Position numbers and translations under genes: made by a program. Under the pieces are notes generated by a model. The model searched no databases. It saw only the letters and a program-made list of their open reading frames with translations, and had not been told where the DNA came from. A DNA stretch of 7,821 nt from Hyphomicrobiales bacterium. GTDB taxonomy: Bacteria; Pseudomonadota; Alphaproteobacteria; Micropepsales; Micropepsaceae. Shown here one piece after another: positions 5,941-7,821 of the stretch (its first letter is position 1; each line of letters starts with the position of its first letter). The stretch lies in the NCBI GenBank assembly GCA_017849395.1, contig JAFIHO010000425.1, positions 1-7,821 on the forward strand. The letters are read 5' to 3'.

Positions 5941-7101
5941 ATGAAACGCGGCGGGCGGCGCGATTTCCTGGCGGCTGCGGGCCTTTCCTCCGCCGCGCTG
6001 ATGATGGCGGCGCACGGGGCGGAGGCGCAAAGCCTGCCTTATGTACCGCCGCTGAAACCGAAACACAAAATCCGCTTCGGCGTGTGTGGCATCAGCCATG
6101 ATCATATCCATGGCATGATCGGCGCGGTGCGCAGTGGCGGCGGCGAACTGGCCGTTGCCTGGGGCGCGGAGCCGGACAAGCTGGCCCTGTTCCGCGAACG
6201 CTATCCCGATGTGAAGATCGCGCGCGATCAGGAAGACGTGATTGCCGATCCGTCGATCCAGCTTGTGCTGAGTTCGCACATCGCCAATGAACGCGCGGCC
6301 ATCGGCATGCGCGCCATGCGGGCGGGCAAGGACTTCCTCAGCGACAAGCCCGGCATCACTTCATTGGACGACCTGGCCCTGGTGCGCGCCGCCATCGCGG
6401 AAACGAAGCGTATCTTCGCAATCATGTATTCGGAACGGCTGGAAGTGCGCTCCGCTGTCCATGCGGGAGAACTGGTCAAACAGGGCGCCATTGGCAAGGT
6501 GATCCAGACCATCAACATCGCGCCACATCAGGTGATCCAGAAAGGCGGACTTGCGGGCGGCGGCGCGGCGCGGCCCGACTGGTTCTGGAACGAAAGCCAG
6601 TATGGCGGCATCCTCTGCGACATCAGCTCGCATCAGGTAGACCAGTTCCTGTTCTACACCGGCTCAACCAGCGCCGAAATTGTGGCCGCCCAGGTGGCGA
6701 ATATACGCCACCCCGATCACCCGCATTTCCAGGATTTCGGTGAAATGATGCTGCGCGGCGACAAGGGCTTCGGCTATGTGCGGCTGGACTGGTTTACCCC
6801 TGACGGCTTGGGCACCTGGGGCGACGGGCGGCTATTTATTCTTGGTACGGACGGTTACATCGAGGCGCGCAAATACATCGATGCAGGCGCAGGCAAGCGC
6901 GGAGACATGTTGCTGGTGGTAGACGGCAAAAGCGCCCGCCGCATCGGCTGCGCCAACGGCCCGCTGCCTTTCGGAACACAGTTTGTCGCGGATATTGTCA
7001 ACCGCACCCACACCGCCCAGGACCAGGCGCAATGCCTGCTTGCCGCCGAACTCTCCATCCGCGCCCAGCGCATGGCGACGAAGGTGGGCGTGAAGGAGTA
7101 G
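5941..7101 (+). CDS. Tat-exported Gfo/Idh/MocA-family oxidoreductase
   Basis: This 386-residue protein has the two-domain plan of the glucose-fructose oxidoreductase family: an N-terminal Rossmann domain and a C-terminal alpha/beta substrate domain. GRRDFLAAAG (5-14) with a hydrophobic run and an AEA-Q site after residue 29 is a strong Tat signal, as in the periplasmic glucose-fructose oxidoreductase of Zymomonas. The active-site DKPG (135-138) matches the family EKP motif with Lys136, and GGILCDISSHQVDQ (222-235) supplies the usual Asp227, His231 and Asp234. The nucleotide loop is unusual: RFGVCGISHDHIHGM (45-59) lacks the third Gly of GxGxxG. The sugar or cyclitol substrate is unknown. The ATG at 5941 follows the hydrolase stop by 9 bp; its ribosome-binding site is weak (GAAGCGACGG), so translational coupling is likely. 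An AAGGAG at its 3' end serves the next gene. Confidence 0.92.
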   Translation: MKRGGRRDFLAAAGLSSAALMMAAHGAEAQSLPYVPPLKPKHKIRFGVCGISHDHIHGMIGAVRSGGGELAVAWGAEPDKLALFRERYPDVKIARDQEDVIADPSIQLVLSSHIANERAAIGMRAMRAGKDFLSDKPGITSLDDLALVRAAIAETKRIFAIMYSERLEVRSAVHAGELVKQGAIGKVIQTINIAPHQVIQKGGLAGGGAARPDWFWNESQYGGILCDISSHQVDQFLFYTGSTSAEIVAAQVANIRHPDHPHFQDFGEMMLRGDKGFGYVRLDWFTPDGLGTWGDGRLFILGTDGYIEARKYIDAGAGKRGDMLLVVDGKSARRIGCANGPLPFGTQFVADIVNRTHTAQDQAQCLLAAELSIRAQRMATKVGVKE

Positions 7102-7106
7102 ATGTG
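7093..7106 (+). promoter_or_regulatory. Ribosome-binding site deciding the lipoprotein start
   Basis: AAGGAG (7093-7098) lies inside the last codons of the Gfo/Idh gene. It is five bases before a GTG at 7104, which is in frame with the lipoprotein. Between that GTG and the lipobox there is no in-frame ATG, so this site sets the start and ties translation to the upstream gene. Confidence 0.6.
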
Positions 7107-7589
7107 GGGCTGAAATGCGCTTTCCCCGTTCGCTCTACCTCTCCAGGCAAAGTTGATTGCCGGAAGCGGCGCCAACTATTTCTTGTATCCATATGGTTAG
7201 GCTGTCTGGTGGCAGTAGCCGGATGCATGCTCGTGGGGAGTTATGGAGAAAGATCGGAATTACATACCCAAGTCATTTTTCTTTTTCCGAACGGGACACC
7301 AGTCGCTGACGCAGATGTCTATGTTTTGGAGCGTATTGGCAATACCACGGCTATTGGTTCGATTCAGAAGACGGACGATACGGGAAGCATCTCTCTTCGG
7401 GGCATCTATTGTCTTCCCGTTACCGTAGCAGCAGATGGGGGCGGTGTGACAATTGATGGTCGAGAGGCCCGTTACACGGTTCGCGTGCGTGGTGATCGTT
7501 CTCCCTCGCTTAGACAGAGTTTTGGCAATCCGCCAGAAAACGTCAGCACAGGCAGGCTTTCGCGCGCTTTCAAGGATTGCGGTCCGTAG
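7104..7589 (+). CDS. Small lipoprotein with a predicted beta-sandwich (carboxypeptidase-regulatory-like) domain
   Basis: From the GTG at 7104 this encodes 161 residues. A basic stretch CRKRRQ (19-24) and a hydrophobic helix (25-37) lead to the lipobox VAGC (38-41), so Cys41 is the likely lipidated residue and the protein is envelope-anchored. The mature part, FPNGTPVADADVYVLER (61-77) followed by TDDTGSISLRGIYCLPVTV (90-108), has the layout of carboxypeptidase-regulatory or transthyretin-like domains (G-x-P-V-x-x-A-x-V then T-D-x-x-G-x-x-x-L-x-G). That reading rests on pattern alone. The 18-residue stretch before the basic run is longer than usual for a signal peptide and casts some doubt on the start. 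A rival ATG at 7032 would put more sequence in front and overlap the Gfo/Idh gene. Hand-counted GC over 7201-7440 is 51%, lower than its neighbours, which suggests a younger or transferred gene. The lipoprotein call is good and the domain call moderate. Confidence 0.68.
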   Translation: MGLKCAFPVRSTSPGKVDCRKRRQLFLVSIWLGCLVAVAGCMLVGSYGERSELHTQVIFLFPNGTPVADADVYVLERIGNTTAIGSIQKTDDTGSISLRGIYCLPVTVAADGGGVTIDGREARYTVRVRGDRSPSLRQSFGNPPENVSTGRLSRAFKDCGP

Positions 7590-7597
7590 CGCCAAGG

Positions 7598-7626
7598 AAC
7601 TGAGGTCCGGGCAGTTTTGCTTTCTT
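7598..7626 (+). terminator. Possible weak terminator after the lipoprotein gene
   Basis: AACTG (7598-7602) and CAGTT (7612-7616) can pair over a nine-base loop, extended by two G-U pairs, and are followed by T-rich sequence to about 7626. It sits 9 bases past the lipoprotein stop, where the operon should end. The stem is short and the T-run is interrupted, so this is only a candidate. Confidence 0.22.
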
Positions 7627-7724
7627 GCATCGTGCCAGCGCGCTATCCACATGGGGTAGAAAATTTTTCCGCCTGATGAATCACAGCGTTAGCGGGAATC
7701 CTATGTGAAAGCCTATCCACCTCC

Positions 7725-7753
7725 CTCACACGCATGTCGCCCTAATTTATAAT
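7725..7753 (+). promoter_or_regulatory. Candidate promoter for the gene at the 3' edge
   Basis: CTCACA (7725-7730), 17 bases, then a perfect TATAAT (7748-7753) match the housekeeping pattern at 4 of 6 and 6 of 6 positions. The AT-rich run around the -10 stands out in this GC-rich DNA. The predicted start, about seven bases past the -10, falls at 7760, the A of an ATG, so the transcript could be leaderless. Confidence 0.5.
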
Positions 7754-7792
7754 CAGCCCATGATGACGAAAAAGGCGGCGGCAATGCGTGTG
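7727..7792. repeat. 9-bp inverted repeat flanking the TATAAT promoter
   Basis: CACACGCAT (7727-7735) and its exact reverse complement ATGCGTGTG (7784-7792) are separated by 48 bases that contain the TATAAT and the predicted start. The left arm overlaps the spacer just after the -35. The right arm overlaps the perfect DnaA box. This arrangement would suit a repressor binding two operators across a promoter. Confidence 0.4.
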
Positions 7793-7821
7793 GATAAGGG
7801 GAGGGGGATGCCCCGAATCCC
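7760..7821 (+). CDS. 5' end of an unidentified gene running off the window
   Basis: From the ATG at 7760 the frame stays open for 20 codons to the window edge and starts MMTKKAAAMRVDKGRGMPRI, a basic peptide with no recognised motif. Further in-frame ATGs occur at 7763, 7784 and 7808. The ATG at 7808 follows a strong purine tract (AAGGGG at 7796-7801, spacer of six), while the one at 7760 coincides with the predicted transcription start. Either could be used. The promoter upstream supports a real gene here, but too little is visible to name it, and chance open sequence of this length is common. Confidence 0.35.
   Translation, partial: MMTKKAAAMRVDKGRGMPRI

Larger units (their letters stand above)
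7643..7797. repeat. Three TATCCAC (DnaA-box-like) motifs
   Basis: CTATCCACA (7643-7651, plus), CTATCCACC (7713-7721, plus) and TTATCCACA (7789-7797, minus strand) share the core TATCCAC at spacings of 70 and 76 bases. The third is a perfect match to the DnaA box consensus TTATCCACA; the others match at 8 and 7 of 9 positions. They may bind DnaA as regulator or origin element, or be operators for another protein. Confidence 0.4.

Noticed and set aside
5122..6279. Minus-strand frame of 385 codons opposite the hydrolase and the Gfo/Idh gene
   Set aside because: It is His/Arg/Gly-rich antisense sequence that spans two well-supported genes on the other strand.
7115..7156. Short frame MRFPRSLYLSRQS as a possible frameshifted lipoprotein start
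   Set aside because: It ends after 13 codons, and the GTG at 7104 with AAGGAG explains the lipoprotein without a frameshift.

Overview
This is a 7.8 kb stretch of GC-rich bacterial DNA with tight gene packing, GTG as well as ATG starts, and several exported redox proteins. Codon use, promoter-like GCTAAA elements and GANTC sites suggest an alphaproteobacterium of the Sphingomonadales, Caulobacterales or Rhizomicrobium type. That placement is an inference and is not proven. There are no RNA genes, insertion sequences, CRISPR arrays or phage genes, and no gene-free gap over 300 bp. It looks like ordinary chromosome until the last 700 bp.

Layout. Positions 47-592 hold a small four-helix membrane protein that may begin upstream of the window. 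Positions 675-1604 hold an aldo/keto reductase with a twin-arginine (Tat) signal. Positions 1665-2957 and 3037-4326 are tandem paralogues of the nucleotide-transporter-like (TLC/NTT, MFS-type) family, and the second has its own plausible promoter. On the minus strand, 5020-4310 encodes a Tat-exported NAD(P)-binding oxidoreductase of the F420-dependent NADP reductase type. It overlaps the end of the second transporter tail-to-tail. A 131 bp divergent region separates it from a two- or three-gene operon on the plus strand: a secreted metallo-beta-lactamase-fold hydrolase (5152-5931), a Tat-exported Gfo/Idh/MocA oxidoreductase (5941-7101), and a small AT-richer lipoprotein (7104-7589). The last 230 bp hold a possible weak terminator, three TATCCAC boxes (one a perfect DnaA box), a perfect TATAAT, a 9-bp inverted repeat around that promoter, and the start of a gene that runs off the end.

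How the parts may work together. Three unrelated oxidoreductase families that are usually cytosolic all carry Tat signals here, and a secreted hydrolase and a lipoprotein lie among them. Tat exports folded proteins with cofactor already bound, so the window may encode part of an envelope-located redox or sugar/aldehyde metabolism. The substrates cannot be read from the sequence. The two transporters could be unrelated to this. No complete new system is evident. The best leads are the exported-oxidoreductase cluster, the paired transporters, and the structured regulatory region at the 3' end.
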